Shown here: in pieces, positions 36,690 to 47,392 of the stretch
Position numbering within the stretch: the stretch's first letter is position 1
How the letters are laid out: each line of letters starts with the position of its first letter
Source: Trichomonas vaginalis G3
Taxonomy: Eukaryota > Parabasalia > Trichomonadida > Trichomonadidae
Assembly: GCF_026262505.1 (NCBI RefSeq)
Contig: NC_067208.1
Coordinates: 4,969,962-5,033,961 of the forward strand
Length of the DNA: 64,000 bases
Direction: 5' to 3'
Program-made: the position numbers and the translations under genes
Notes under the pieces: generated by a model
What the model saw: only the letters and a program-made list of their open reading frames with translations
Told to the model about the DNA's origin: nothing
The model's database searches: none

Positions 36690-38230
36690 CTTAGAAAGGG
36701 AAGTTGTTAAAAACGGTCTGATATATGAAATGCCAGCAGATGAGGTACAAGAAACTCCACAGGAAGAACTAGTTCAGATACAACCAGACATGGAAGAAAT
36801 AGTTCAGCAACAACAGCTAGAAGAGCCTGAAGGAAACGAACAAGTCACTCCTTTGGAAACTAACTTCACAGAACTAGATGAAGATTTGGAACAGCCGAAA
36901 AATCTTGACCCTCAACAAGAGTATGCGGAGAATATGGAATATTTCCAAGAGTCTAAAAAAAAATTCGGCTGACATAGTAGAAGAATATCGAAAAATGTTT
37001 GCCGACATACAAAAGACTCCAACACCAGATGAAAAATATTCAGCATAGAATGGAAGTACTGAAAGAAAATGTACACAAATACAACAACCCTTTTTACTTA
37101 CGAGCATTTAACGTTCAATCTTCGGATGAATCGGTGAAGATAAAAGGTAAAATTTCAACAAAACATATGAAATGAAACATTGTTTAAAGTTCATTCAGAA
37201 CCTAACCAAGATGGAAACAAACCTACTTTTGTTTTGCAGACGATGGAACTACAATGAGATGGGGTCATAAAGCTAATCCGGATAGGTGGTTCATAAACTT
37301 ACAACCACAATTCAAGAAGTTGTAGACGCAATGGAAGTCAATGGTGAACCAGATATAGCTGGTATTTAAGCGCGGCTTTAATGCCATTGAAAGATATGAA
37401 ACATGCAGATATTTTGGACCAGTATGAAATGAACATGGCTGATGGAAATATAACACCTGACGTTCTAGAACATTTATCTCAAAAAACTACAGAACCATAG
37501 AGATGGTATATTTGGTGAAGAGTTTAGAAAGAAAGTTAGGGAGACAGAAGGAAGAGAACCTATTGTACATGACCTTGCAAACGAAAGTTTACAAAATGTC
37601 ATAAAAACTTACTTTGCAGACAATGAACCGAGAAGGGATGAATATTTAAGAAAACTCAAATGGACAGTACCAAATGAAATGTTAGTATTGAAAAACATGT
37701 TCCTTGACAAAATAAAACCAAACTACAGAAATAAACGACGCAAGACTGAAAGATTGGGTAAAAGCTTCCCATTCACAAAAGATATAGTTGGTAACATGGA
37801 AAGAAAACCAGAATGGCTACAAAAACATATATTTGGAAACGAGCTTATTCCATATGGACAGGCACTGTTTGAAGAGCTTGAACCGGAAACTCAGGAAAGA
37901 GTCATGCAAACAATAAGCGACGACTCAAATACAAACTATGACAAACTCTTTCTAGGATATAGGTTACCTGAGATGGGCGACAGAGCCCAAAGGCAAAAAG
38001 GACATGGGAAATTTACAACATACTAGGTGAACATGAGGCAAAGATGCAACAACTTGAAGCAGAGGGAAAGTTACCAAAAGCGACACCAAAGAAAGAAGGA
38101 AAGAGTAGAACAAAGTGAAAGTAGTGAAGAACAAAGTGAAAGTAGTGGCAATGAAGGAAAAAGAAGAGTTAAAAACTCAGTCAGGAAGAAAGTAAAGCTT
38201 GGTCCACGTGGGTTCTATTATGACATATAA
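36676..38230 (+). pseudogene. Maverick protein, decayed, function unknown
   Basis: Begins MSPDDLEREVVKNGLIYEMP, overlapping the previous frame by 14 bp, so it is either a separate gene or its continuation. The first frame closes at 36972 after an A9 run. Fragments such as SADIVEEYRKMFADIQKTP and, after several breaks between 37030 and 37500, an open stretch at about 37500-38026 (VRETEGREPIVHDLANESL, QALFEELEPETQERVMQT) follow. The end is basic (KKVKLGPRGFYYDI, stop at 38228-38230). Multiple frameshifts and stops. The acidic middle and basic end suggest a structural or scaffolding protein, but no family was recognised. Confidence 0.5.
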
Positions 38231-38242
38231 ATCCAACTATTC

Positions 38243-38254
38243 TATATTTTTACC
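38243..38254 (+). promoter_or_regulatory. ATTTTTA motif before capsid gene
   Basis: tatatttttacc, about 9 bp before the capsid ATG at 38263. One of a set of similar motifs before Maverick genes (40173-40182, 49731-49744, 57351-57360, 57733-57744, 58691-58700). Confidence 0.5.
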
Positions 38255-38262
38255 CATATGAA

Positions 38263-39860
38263 ATGTACGCCGCTCAGAATATAACGCCAACAGTTTTGGA
38301 TGCCATGAATGGAAATGTTTCCGAATGGTATAACGAATGCGACAATGCCATTAGAAGGTCAGAAATAGTTCCTGGAACTTACGAATATACAACTGCTGTT
38401 TCTTATGGAAACGTAGGTGAGTTTGGAGAAGGTTCTTCAACAACAGTAGATATTGCTTGCGCAGGTTTCATATAATTTCTATTGACAACTCTTTCTTATA
38501 CGTGGAACAAGACATTGAAATAAAACCTTCTGCCAAGTTGTCTGACAAGAAAGGTTGCAATGGAATTTTCTATGTCGGATACCAATATGCTCCAGAAGTT
38601 TTCATGGGATATAAGATATATTCTAACTCTGACTTAGTTCAAACAGTAACATGGGCAAACTATGAATGGTTCGCTTTGAGAAACTCAGTACAACCACAAG
38701 CTAGAGAACAAACAGACCAGTATGCAACTATTGAGAAAATAAGAAGACTTGACCCTAACGTTCCAGGAGTTTATGTTGACCTTTCTGAACAAACTGCAGC
38801 AGCAGTAACCAAAGTAAAATTGAAACTTAGAGTTCCTTTGTCATCTTTCCTCATCTTCAGGTTTTTAAGATACTTGCCAAACTGGGCAGGAAAATTTCTA
38901 TCGAACTTACTCCAAGCAAAAATAACTTAGTCATTGCACCAACACAAGACCCATTCAGCATTGCTGTAGCTGGAACTGGTGGAGCAAGTTCTGTGACTTT
39001 TGCAAAGACAAAGTTGACTTAGACTTTGGTTTCTCAAACCTCAACACTGAAGTAAACTATTATTTCAATGCTGCTGGAACTGCTTGGGACCCAGTTAAGT
39101 TCACATGCGAAAAATTTGAATGCAAGAGAATAGAAAGCAGACTTGCAGTCTATATGTTGGACCCCAGATATTTCAAATGCTTTAGCTGCCAAATATATTG
39201 CAGTTCCACTTATGTTCCCTATACACCAAATATCTGTCAAAGACTTTGCAGGTGAAGTTGGAAACCAAAGTGCTGACCAGGTGCAAGAACAGATATTGCC
39301 TTAACAACTGCAATGAAACATGCAGATACTATGTTTGTACTGTTCAGACGAACTATAAATGACTATTCTTGTTTCTACAACCCCGGTATTAAATATCTAT
39401 AAAACATAGATGGCAAATACTATCCAAGAGAAGAATATTCCACAGTTGAGGATATGAGGTCATACAACTTGACATTAGATGCTATGAACTTTAACAACAA
39501 CTTCACAACAACCATTAACCCTGAAATGCAAAGTTCTATTATGCCATATGTGAAAGTATGGACTCATACAGGAGGTCAAAAAACTCATATACAAATGGAG
39601 ACCGTTCAAACTTTTGGCTTGGCATTCCATTTGCTGACTCAGAAGACTTTATGGGCGGTATTTCAACTGTTGGTACAGTTCAAATACAATATACTGGTGA
39701 CAGAGACGGTCCAGATAATTGAAAGCAAAGAAGTTTACAAAACCAATAGCACTTTCACGGAAGATGCTCTTTTGAAAATTCGTTCGATGAAACCTGCTGG
39801 GCTCCTCAGATTGGTATAACGACAGCTTCCATCGAGCAGATTTTGGCAGCAGGTCAGTAA
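38263..39860 (+). pseudogene. Maverick major capsid protein (double jelly-roll type), frameshifted
   Basis: About 530 codons. It opens with MYAAQNITPTVLDAMNG and is then broken at about 38475. The next open frame runs to 38930 (VTWANYEWFALRNSVQPQA, LDPNVPGVYVDLSEQ). Further blocks are in other frames: ELTPSKNNLVIAPTQDPFS near 38,915, MKHADTMFVLFRRTINDYS near 39,320, RSYNLTLDAMNFNNNF at 39,460 and NFWLGIPFADSEDFMGGIST near 39,620. The size, the WL/Asn-rich beta pattern and the place just upstream of the other virion genes fit the jelly-roll capsid protein known in Polintons. At least four breaks make it non-functional as read. The family call is moderate and should be tested by profile search. 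Confidence 0.6.
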
Positions 39861-40192
39861 GTTGTTCTTGAACTGACTTCTCTCCCGTCAAATATTGACA
39901 GTACGCCAGTTTTGACAATAGTATTGTATTAAAAACTTACCTTTAGAAATATCGGTCAGTTTTGTTGCTATATTTTTGTCAACGTCAAGAACTTTCACCA
40001 TCTCGGTTATACCACTTTCTTTGCTTTATGAAAATATTTTGGTTCAGCAAAAGACTGCTATTCTATAACATTTTCCATTGTTTGTGTAAAGAACTACTCT
40101 GTCAATGAACTTGTATTGTTTGTGTGTGTAAACTTTGTTTTGCTTCAATTCGAAGAGATACTCAAAACGTCCATATTTTTATTCGAAGTAAA
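39861..40192. other. Degenerate stretch inside Maverick
   Basis: 330 bp between the capsid and the next gene start. Only short Phe/Cys-rich fragments are readable, and no gene could be delimited. Confidence 0.4.
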
Positions 40193-41014
40193 ATGTCATT
40201 TCCGAAAAATAGAAGCGTAAGTGTTTCAAAAGTTTAATGGCGGTGGCAGATGTGAAGTTAAATTCACCAACTCAAACAAACAGTCAAAGTGTTGTTGTCA
40301 ATGTCAAAGACAGAGATGTTGAAGTGGGAAACCATACGAAGACGAAGATGGTATAACAATAGTTCCTGTAAAAGAACCAACATACCTGAAGTTAGCAGAG
40401 ACTTAAGTTCTGTTGCAGATATTCGAAATGATACAAACAACTTAAAGACAAACTTAAAACTCAGGAGAAGATTTGTCAAGCTTTGGGTATAATGTTAAAC
40501 TTGGTTAAGCACAACCCTGTAAAAGTGAACTCATATGTATCGCACCTCATGAAATTTTGAAAGAACTATTGAAACTTTTGACAGAGGCAGACGATATAAA
40601 CATCAAAGAAATAGAACCCGACATTGCTTGCTGTGGTGTTCATATAATGTCATACTAAAGATATACGTTATAAAAGGAGGTGAAACGTTGAACTTAAAAT
40701 ATAGTTTCCCAGACGTCATAAAAATATTTGACGACACAAACATTTCATTAAAGTTTGTTTGCTAAGTAAAAATGTCAAAACTTCTTGAAAGATGTTTGAA
40801 GAAAAAACAATATAGACTTTATTTCATGTAAAGGACTTTACACACTTTTGAACGATATGAAAGACCCTGTTTTGTTTGTTCGTGTAGACAAAGGAAAGTT
40901 CTTATGTCTTTACAAAAATATTTGAACTTCTTAGACAGAGAACTTCAAGAAACGCCATGTGAAAGTTTAGATGAAGTTCTTCTCCATTTCAGAAAAACTT
41001 TTAAATATATGTAA
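40193..41014 (+). pseudogene. Maverick gene of about 270 codons, heavily broken
   Basis: Start MSFPKNRSVSVSK lies behind an ATTTTTA motif (40173-40182). Readable pieces in changing frames include KPYEDEDGITIVPVKEPTY (40330), LCIAPHEILKELLKLLTEAD (40530), LYTLLNDMKDPVLFVRVDKG (40840) and LLHFRKTFKYM before the stop at 41012-41014. The next gene's ATG follows directly (41015), so gene spacing is preserved even though the frame is not. No family recognised. Confidence 0.45.
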
Positions 41015-41836
41015 ATGGCAGAAGACATAGTGGTTTATACTATTACGACTAAAAACCCTGAGTCATATAATTCTATAACAACAAACTTACAAAGCCCTCA
41101 AGGACGATATTGTAAACTAACCTTAAACACGATGACGACTAAAGCCTGTTTTGCTCTTTTGACACCAGAAGATTTATTGTTGTGAATGGTAAAAAATACT
41201 CCTTTGAAGATACTTACTCAGATATACCACCAACAGGTTTTGTTGACTTATTTAATACTTTAAGGACGGATGTAACATGTGCTGCCAACTAGAGCAGGTT
41301 TCATATGTTTGGATGTCCGACTGAGTTTAGTAAAACGATATGAGCTATAATACAAAACTTATATCTGGTTTTTACTACCAACAGTTTCCTATAACAGGAA
41401 AAGGTGTATACAAGGAATGTCTGTTCATTGACTTTAAGTACACCTATTTATAATTTGTTTCAAACTTAGGTTCAAAGTGCTATTCGAATGTCGACAGAAA
41501 CTACTATGACCAAAAGATACTCATGCGTTAAACAACACTTTCTCTGCTGGTTTGCCTATTGTTCATTCGAATGCAGAGTTTTCAGCTTTAGTAAACTCAA
41601 ACACTTTTAGCAAACATAAACTTAACCTATAGTTGACGCAAACTTTGTTCCTGTAAAACTTTTATGTCCTATGTATTTGTCAATGACGGCAGAAAGTTTC
41701 GAATTGGAAGATGAAACTGGTGAAAGTATTGTATTACAAGAACAACTTCAACAACAAATAGCTCAAGAACAACAAATGCAACAAATGGAACAAATGCAAC
41801 AACAAAGTCAAGAAACAACAAATAGCTCAAGAATAA
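41015..41836 (+). pseudogene. Probable Maverick minor virion protein, frameshifted
   Basis: Starts MAEDIVVYTITTKNPESYNS immediately after the previous stop. The first frame ends at about 41185; a second frame continues with RFIVVNGKKYSFEDTYSDIP and GFVDLFNTL, then SYNTKLISGFYYQQFPIT. The end is Gln-rich (QEQLQQQIAQEQQMQQ). The beta-rich look, size (about 270 codons) and place between capsid and helicase make a penton/minor-capsid candidate, but this is inference from context. At least three breaks. Confidence 0.4.
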
Positions 41837-41870
41837 AAAAAATATTTTTTTTTATTTTTATATATAAAAA

Positions 41871-43100
41871 ATGTACAGAATAGACGTTTCAGATTTTTAT
41901 GACTTCCAAGCGTTCAGAAATATGTGTCCATTAAGAGACTATAACAAAGCAGTCGAGAATTTGAAAACGTTTAGTCATTTATGTCGACCTCTGCCCAGAA
42001 TGTTATGTCATGAAAGAATGGGATGTAGTCTTTAACAAACCAAGAGCGACAATAGTTTCAGAACAAGAATGTAAACAGAAACTAAGAAAATAAAATCGTA
42101 CAAGTTGGTATGAAGATTAGATGCTTGGGATATCTTATTGTCAAAGTTAGAAGATTTTTCAGTTCGTGGTATAAATTCTATACACCTTCTCCAAACTTCT
42201 ATTCTATCTTCACTGGAATATAAATATGAACAAGTAGAATGGAAAGAAAATATTATAGAAGCTTGGTTAGACCATGTCAAAGAAATTATATGCAATGGAA
42301 ACGAAAGAGTCTATGAGTATAATCTTATGTTGGTTTGGCAAACATCTTACAACATCCAAGTGCTAAAAATGAAACTGCTCTCATTATAATTGGAAAACAA
42401 GGAACAGGTAAGAACACTTTCTTTACAGATATCTTATTGCAAACTGTTAGAGGGCTTATTCGAACCCGAATATGACAAACTTAGAAACATCTGCGGTAAA
42501 TTTAACTCTTCAATAGAGAATATGAAACTTATAGTATGTAACGAACTTCAAAGTATAATAACAAAAGTTTTGAACTCAGATGCTTTGAAGAGTCTTATAA
42601 CAGACAAAGTTGGAGTTGTTGAAAGAAAGTATAGAGACAAAAGAGTTTGTGAAAATGTTGCAAACTTCATTATGGTTTCAAACAATGCTGTTCCGATGAA
42701 GTTAGAAAGTTCTGACAGAAGATATGTAGTTGTCAGAAGTCAGAAGCTCAATTGCAAGATACAGAATATTTTGACGACTTAGCAGAAACTTTAACATTGA
42801 CTTTTACAACCACTTGTTCTCATATTTCATGACATTAGATATTTCAAAGTTCAAATCAAGACAAATTCCACATACCGAAGAGAGACAAACATTGTAAGAA
42901 GCAAACAAGAGTTGTATATGAACTGTTCATAAGATGAAACTGACTTTGAGTGTTTAGATGAAAGGTCATTGTACGATTCGTATAAACAATATTGTCAAGA
43001 GTATGGTTATATGACAGCGTCTAAACGAACATTCTTGGCAAATGTCAAAAGTCTTTTAGACGTAACAGAATGGTGTATATACAAAGAAAAATTTTTCTGA
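41871..43100 (+). pseudogene. SF3-type (D5-like) helicase, frameshifted
   Basis: About 410 codons; start MYRIDVSDFYDFQAFRNMC behind an AT-rich ATATTTTTTTTTATTTTTA tract. The helicase signature is split over frames: Walker A IIGKQGTGKNTF near 42,390, a VCNELQS Walker-B-like segment near 42,535, and NFIMVSNNAVPMKLESSDRR near 42,665. The last matches the SF3 sensor/motif C pattern with DRRYVV. The final part (YDSYKQYCQEYGYMTASK, stop at 43098-43100) resembles the winged-helix tail of D5-type primase-helicases. It would have unwound element DNA during replication. Several frameshifts disable it. Confidence 0.75.
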
Positions 43101-43139
43101 GTAAATTTTAAAAAAAATATTTTTTTTATTTTATTTGAA

Positions 43140-43723
43140 ATGTACGCTGAGTTTGTTGGAAAGGACCGTTGGGAAACTTGTTTGTTAGATGAGAAATATG
43201 AAATTCACTGTTGTGAGTCATTTGAAGTCAGAAACAAAGAGACAAAAAGAGTTTTAAGCGGATGGGAGCAAAATGACGGATATGCTAGGATGAGGATTGG
43301 TGGAAAACACTATTTTAAACATGTTGTCATTGCAACTCATTTTAATACCGAATCCTAACAATCTACCTTTTGTAGACCATATAAACCATATAAGAAACGA
43401 CAATAGACTTGAAAACTTACGTTGGGTTACTCGTTCTGAAAACAATAAGAACAAAAGCAATTTAGAGATATTGTATTCGAAATTTGTCGACGAACTAGAA
43501 GATGAAGCAATTGAAATTACAGACTATGGTAAGCATACGCTTGAGTTTTACTACTACAGCGAAGACAGGACTCTTCTATTTATACCGCGCGGTAACTATA
43601 GAAAATTTACAGTATTTTTACTAAGGGAAGGCTATGCTTATGTAAACACTAGAAGATACAGATGGAAAACACGTTCGAATACTTCTTAACAAATTCAAAG
43701 AGCTATATGGCATACCATTTTAA
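43140..43723 (+). pseudogene. HNH endonuclease, frameshifted copy
   Basis: A near-identical relative of the intact minus-strand gene at 51959-52543. It opens MYAEFVGKDRWETCLLDEKY. A first break lies at about 43,345, after which the HNH core is read in another frame (LPFVDHINHIRNDNRLENLR, then WVTRSENNKN). A second break near 43,680 precedes the conserved end (ELYGIPF-like, stop at 43721-43723). The N-terminal part resembles NUMOD4-type modules of phage HNH enzymes. Promoter tract and start are preserved. Confidence 0.85.
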
Positions 43724-43769
43724 AAAACGTTTTTAAAAAAAAAAATATTTTTTTTATCCGATAGAAAAG

Positions 43770-44192
43770 ATGAACAAAATTCATCTCAGTCAACAAGTAT
43801 ATGCGTCAGGACTTAAAGAAGAACTAGACCCATTCACATATTTTGAATGTTTACTTCTAACCATTTTTGAAAAGTCTTCATTTGACAAAAGTTTGGAACA
43901 TCGAAACGTTATGTTTGCTATTGTGACTAAAAAATGGTGCGATTTTGAAGACTTAGACATAGAAGGTTTGTTAACAGTAAAGAAAGTTTTGACAGAAGGT
44001 TTTCAAAATTAAAGAAGGCAAAGCATACAAACTTGTTATACCTTATGAACCAAAGAAAGCAGACGACTATGAATATTATGAGTCTAAGATAGTTGAAGTT
44101 CAAGGTAATTGGGTAAAAAGATTTTAGAGTCTAAGCGGTGTTTGCTCCTAAAGAGAAAGAAGAACATTGACATTGACCCAGAAATGTTTTAA
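43770..44192 (+). pseudogene. Small Maverick gene, frameshifted
   Basis: Start MNKIHLSQQVYASGLKEELD behind an A/T tract (aaatattttttttatccg). The first frame ends at 44012 after TEGFQN; continuation KEGKAYKLVIPYEPKKADDY is in another frame, and a basic end (KRKKNIDIDPEMF) in a third. About 140 codons in all. No family recognised. It ends facing the minus-strand gene at 44205-44660. Confidence 0.45.
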
Positions 44193-44204
44193 AAAATAAA
44201 ATTT

Positions 44205-44660
44205 ATTTTTACTGTCATATCTCCCCTTCTCTGGAACTGGTTCTTTCTTCTCTTCTTTCTACTTTCTTTTCTTTCTTTTCTCTCTTCTTCTTTTCTGGTG
44301 TGAGACGTCCAATTCTTTCTCAGAAACTATTTTTGTAAAAGTTCTTTTGTCCTTTATTAGCTCTTCTATTCTGTTTTCTATTTCATCTCAAAGAACAGGC
44401 GCATGTGTCTTCTTTGCATTCTAAGAAGTTTTGTTGGACTTCATCTCTCCAAGAGGCGTCATCTCTGTCAACAAGTCTGTCATTGACAAATTTTAAGACT
44501 TCTCTGCTTAATGTTTTATGGTTCTTGTCATATTCCCAGAAACAGAACTTTAGAACAAATTCACCTTTCTTGTTTACACTATGTAAGATTTTATGGTCGA
44601 CAGATGTTTTGCTTGTCGAAAAGCTTGTCTCGAATATAGATGGCGGAAATCGCTAGACAT
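44205..44660 (-). pseudogene. Small minus-strand Maverick gene, broken
   Basis: A start at 44660 (MSSDFRHLYSRQ) soon shifts frame. The readable body (NKKGEFVLKFCFWEYDKNHK, then EVLKFVNDRLVDRDDASW) spans about 44,400-44,590. The 3' part is Lys/Glu-rich and interrupted by stops. No family recognised. It is the only minus-strand gene in the left part of the element. Confidence 0.4.
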
Positions 44661-44698
44661 TTCCTAAAAGATAAAAATTTTAAATTTTTCTAAAAATT

Positions 44699-45579
44699 AT
44701 GTTAGAAAAAAAAGTTGCTGACATTGACAAGAATTTGAGAATGTTTTAAACAAGAACAAGAGGAAGTTGGAAAATGCTCAGATAAAACCCATACATGACA
44801 AGTTCTTATTTGCTCAGAAATGGTATAACAGATCTAATTGCACCGCCGCTGGGTCGGGTAAGACTTTCACTTATTTAAATGGCTGACAAACAACCAAGAA
44901 CTGATGAGAAGAACCCATTCTATGAGTTAGTGTCATTTGTCAGTACTTCTGGTCAATTTGACCAAGAACCGTCAATTCGTTCAAAGATATTATAAAAAAG
45001 TCAAAACTAGTATGTATAAAGACTCTGAGTTTGTTAGATTGGAATAAAGAAGACACAAGAAAGAGTTTTGAAGTACAATGCTATAAATAGTTATATAAAC
45101 TCGAAGTTTAAAGACCCAAATGAGGAAATGCAGAGAATATTAGAGAAGAAACACTTCAGAAACAAACAGAAGAGAAATAAGAATACATTTTGAAGAAATT
45201 GCAATCTTACGATTGGATGACTTACCCTCATAGATTCTTTCTTATCTTAGATGACTTTGCTTCTCATCCTTTGTTAAAGAACAGAGAAACAAGATATGTG
45301 TCGAATTCTTAGAAGCTCAGACACTTTAACATCCCTGTTGTCATTTTGTGTACAGACAGCAAAGAGTTTAAGTAGGATGTAAAGAGAATACTTACTGACA
45401 TTGTACTTTTCCCCGGATTGTCCGAAGACGATTTCATGGAACTTATGAAAGAGTCCATGGCAGGTAAGTTTGACAGATATGAACTATGGGAGAAGTACAA
45501 AGTCATACAAGACCCTCATACTTCTTTCAGAATTCACATCTACGCAAACAAAGTTCAAATTGTAAAAAGTCAAGCGTAA
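44699..45579 (+). pseudogene. A32/FtsK-HerA-like genome packaging ATPase, broken
   Basis: About 290 codons. A Walker A motif (TAAGSGKTF) is readable near 44,845-44,870 and a Walker B with double Asp (FFLILDDFASHP) near 45,238-45,265. The downstream strand NIPVVILCTDSKEF matches the sensor strand of A32-type packaging ATPases. Polintons and giant-virus relatives use this enzyme to pump DNA into capsids. Frameshifts affect the first half; the second half (about 45,190-45,579) stays in one frame but holds two in-frame TAG codons. Confidence 0.75.
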
Positions 45580-45681
45580 AAATGTAAGTGTTTGAGTCTT
45601 AGTCTGTTGTGGTGCTGGGGCTGTCGTTCTTCTGGCTTTGGAATGGACTCGGTTGGTGGTACGTCAGTCATCCGTTTGTGT

Positions 45682-46098
45682 CCTGTCGGAAGGAAGGACT
45701 TTTCCTGTCGGAAGGAAGGACTTTTCCTGTCGGAAGGAAGGACTTTTCCTGTCGGAAGGAAGGACTTTTCCTGTCGGAAAGAAAAACTTTTCCTGTCGGA
45801 AAGAAAAACTTTTCCTGTCGGAAAGAAAAATTTTTCCTGTCGGAAAGAAAAATTTTTCCTGAAGGTCGGCCAAAAAGTTCTCAATTTTCGAAAATTTGAA
45901 TGGTTTACGGACGGACAACAGAAAAAATTTTTCCTGTCGGAAAGAAAAACTTTTCCTGTCGGAAGGAAGGACTTTTCCTGTTGGAAGGAAGGACTTTTCC
46001 TGTCGGAAGGAAGGACTCGGAATGCCAGAAAGAAAAACTTTTCCTGTCGGAAGGAAGGACTCGGAATGCCAGAAGGAAGGACTCGGAATGCCAGAAGG
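45682..46098. repeat. 22-bp minisatellite in Maverick
   Basis: Two blocks (45682-45866 and about 45925-46098) of a 22-bp unit cctgtcggaaggaaggactt plus tt, with variants ggaaagaaaaac, ggaaagaaaaat and, at the right end, a gactcggaatgccagaagg form. They are split by about 60 bp of unique sequence. Because 22 is not a multiple of 3, all frames on both strands read through the same 22-residue repeat. The reading frames here are artefacts. Confidence 0.9.
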
Positions 46099-46173
46099 AT
46101 TTGACAAGACAATTTACCTGATAGAGCTACCTGAGCCATCTTTGGTGTCAAGCTTGAAAAATAAATGGTTCAT

Positions 46174-46970
46174 TTACTCTGCTTGTTTGAAGTTGTCAAA
46201 ATACTCTGTTATTTTTTCTTTCAGTAGCGGCAAATCTTCTTTGAATGTAAGTATTGTACAAGCTTTCATATCATAGTGTGTTTGAGGTAAAGTATCTTGA
46301 ACTATCTGTTTAACATCTTCATTCGGTGTCATTGAAATCGGTAAGTTTTCGCGATAGAACCAATTTCTGTCAGATTTGTAATCTTAGCAAGGTCGTAAAA
46401 GCTTTTGTTGTTTCTTCTGACTAAATGCAACATAACCATATCTCTGTCTTCTTCATTTTCCATCTCTTCAGTGTAAATCATATACTTATAGTTCTTTTTC
46501 CTTTCCTTTTGGTACCGAACGTGGTATTCTTTTCTGTATGTTTTTGTCTTCTTTCATCATATCTTCTCTCTGCTTTGTACAAAGTTCGTCAAGTAGCATA
46601 AGTATGTAGATTGCATAACGAGGTGAAGCCCACATTGCTATTGAACTAGCTAGGAACTTATGAACATATATACCTTTTAGATGCGATGGTAATTTTGTCT
46701 GTCTTGGTACATCTTTTTAAGTTCTACATGTTCAAACTCACTGAGGAGTTCATGAGTGCTATTTAATTCAAACCAGTCTTGTGGTTTCTTAGTATCTGGA
46801 GCAAAACATGCTGTCAAAATACTTTGCATTTGGTACATGTCATCTTTGACCGAACGAATGAGACGTAACTGTTTGTTAAACTGTATGTACTCATATTCTT
46901 CATTTATGGCTTCATGAACGATAGCAGTTGTTGTGTTCTCTGTTGTTGTCATATCTGTCTTTACATACAA
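46174..46970 (-). pseudogene. KilA-N domain protein, frameshifted
   Basis: About 265 codons. Start MYVKTDMTTTENTTTAIVHE follows an AAAATATTTTTTTTATTTT tract. The first frame to 46677 contains PQDWFELNSTHELLSEFEHV. The next frame gives KGIYVHKFLASSIAMW, the K-G-x-Y-V-H..L...IAMW signature of KilA-N, followed by SPRYA. Further shifts lie near 46,510 and 46,370, and the end is EYFDNFKQAE with the stop at 46174-46176. KilA-N is a DNA-binding domain of phages, nucleocytoplasmic large DNA viruses and trichomonad genomes. The C-terminal part is unassigned. Confidence 0.75.
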
Positions 46971-47029
46971 AATAAAAAAAATATTTTATAAAAACTAACG
47001 CTATTTTTTTATCTTGTATAAAAGATATG

Positions 47030-47200
47030 ATTTCAGGGATTTTTTTACGAAGTGTCAAAGTTCTCTTCGTCAAAAAAATACAGTTATATCATGAAATTTG
47101 GTCATTTTTTCACGATTTCAGGGATTTTTTTTACGAAGTGTCAAAGTTCTCTTCGTCAAAAAAATACAGTTATATCATGAAATTTGGTCATTTTTTTCAG
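47030..47200. repeat. 85-bp direct repeat, two copies
   Basis: A segment beginning atttcagggattttttt and ending in ggtcatttttt is duplicated in tandem (47030-47114 and 47115-47199), almost identically. It abuts the left inverted repeat of the 47202-48863 cassette. No gene. Confidence 0.85.
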
Positions 47201-47392
47201 CAAAAATATATTTTAGGTGGAACCAGGTCCCTCGGTCACTCGGTCCCTCGGTCAACTAACATCTTTTTGAAAATGGTGACAACATGACATTTTGACAACA
47301 ACACAGGAAATAGACTTCTTTGTATATGTTTTGTTAAGATTTCTTCGTCAATGAGCGTAAATCAGACAAAAATATATTTCTACCATAAAGTT

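Noticed and set aside
44699-45579. Alternative genetic code to explain in-frame TAG codons in the ATPase gene
   Set aside because: Open genes in the right half use standard stops, and the same gene also has frameshifts, so ordinary decay explains the TAG codons.
45570-46276. Overlapping frames of 73-193 residues on both strands
   Set aside because: All arise from the 22-bp minisatellite read in different phases.
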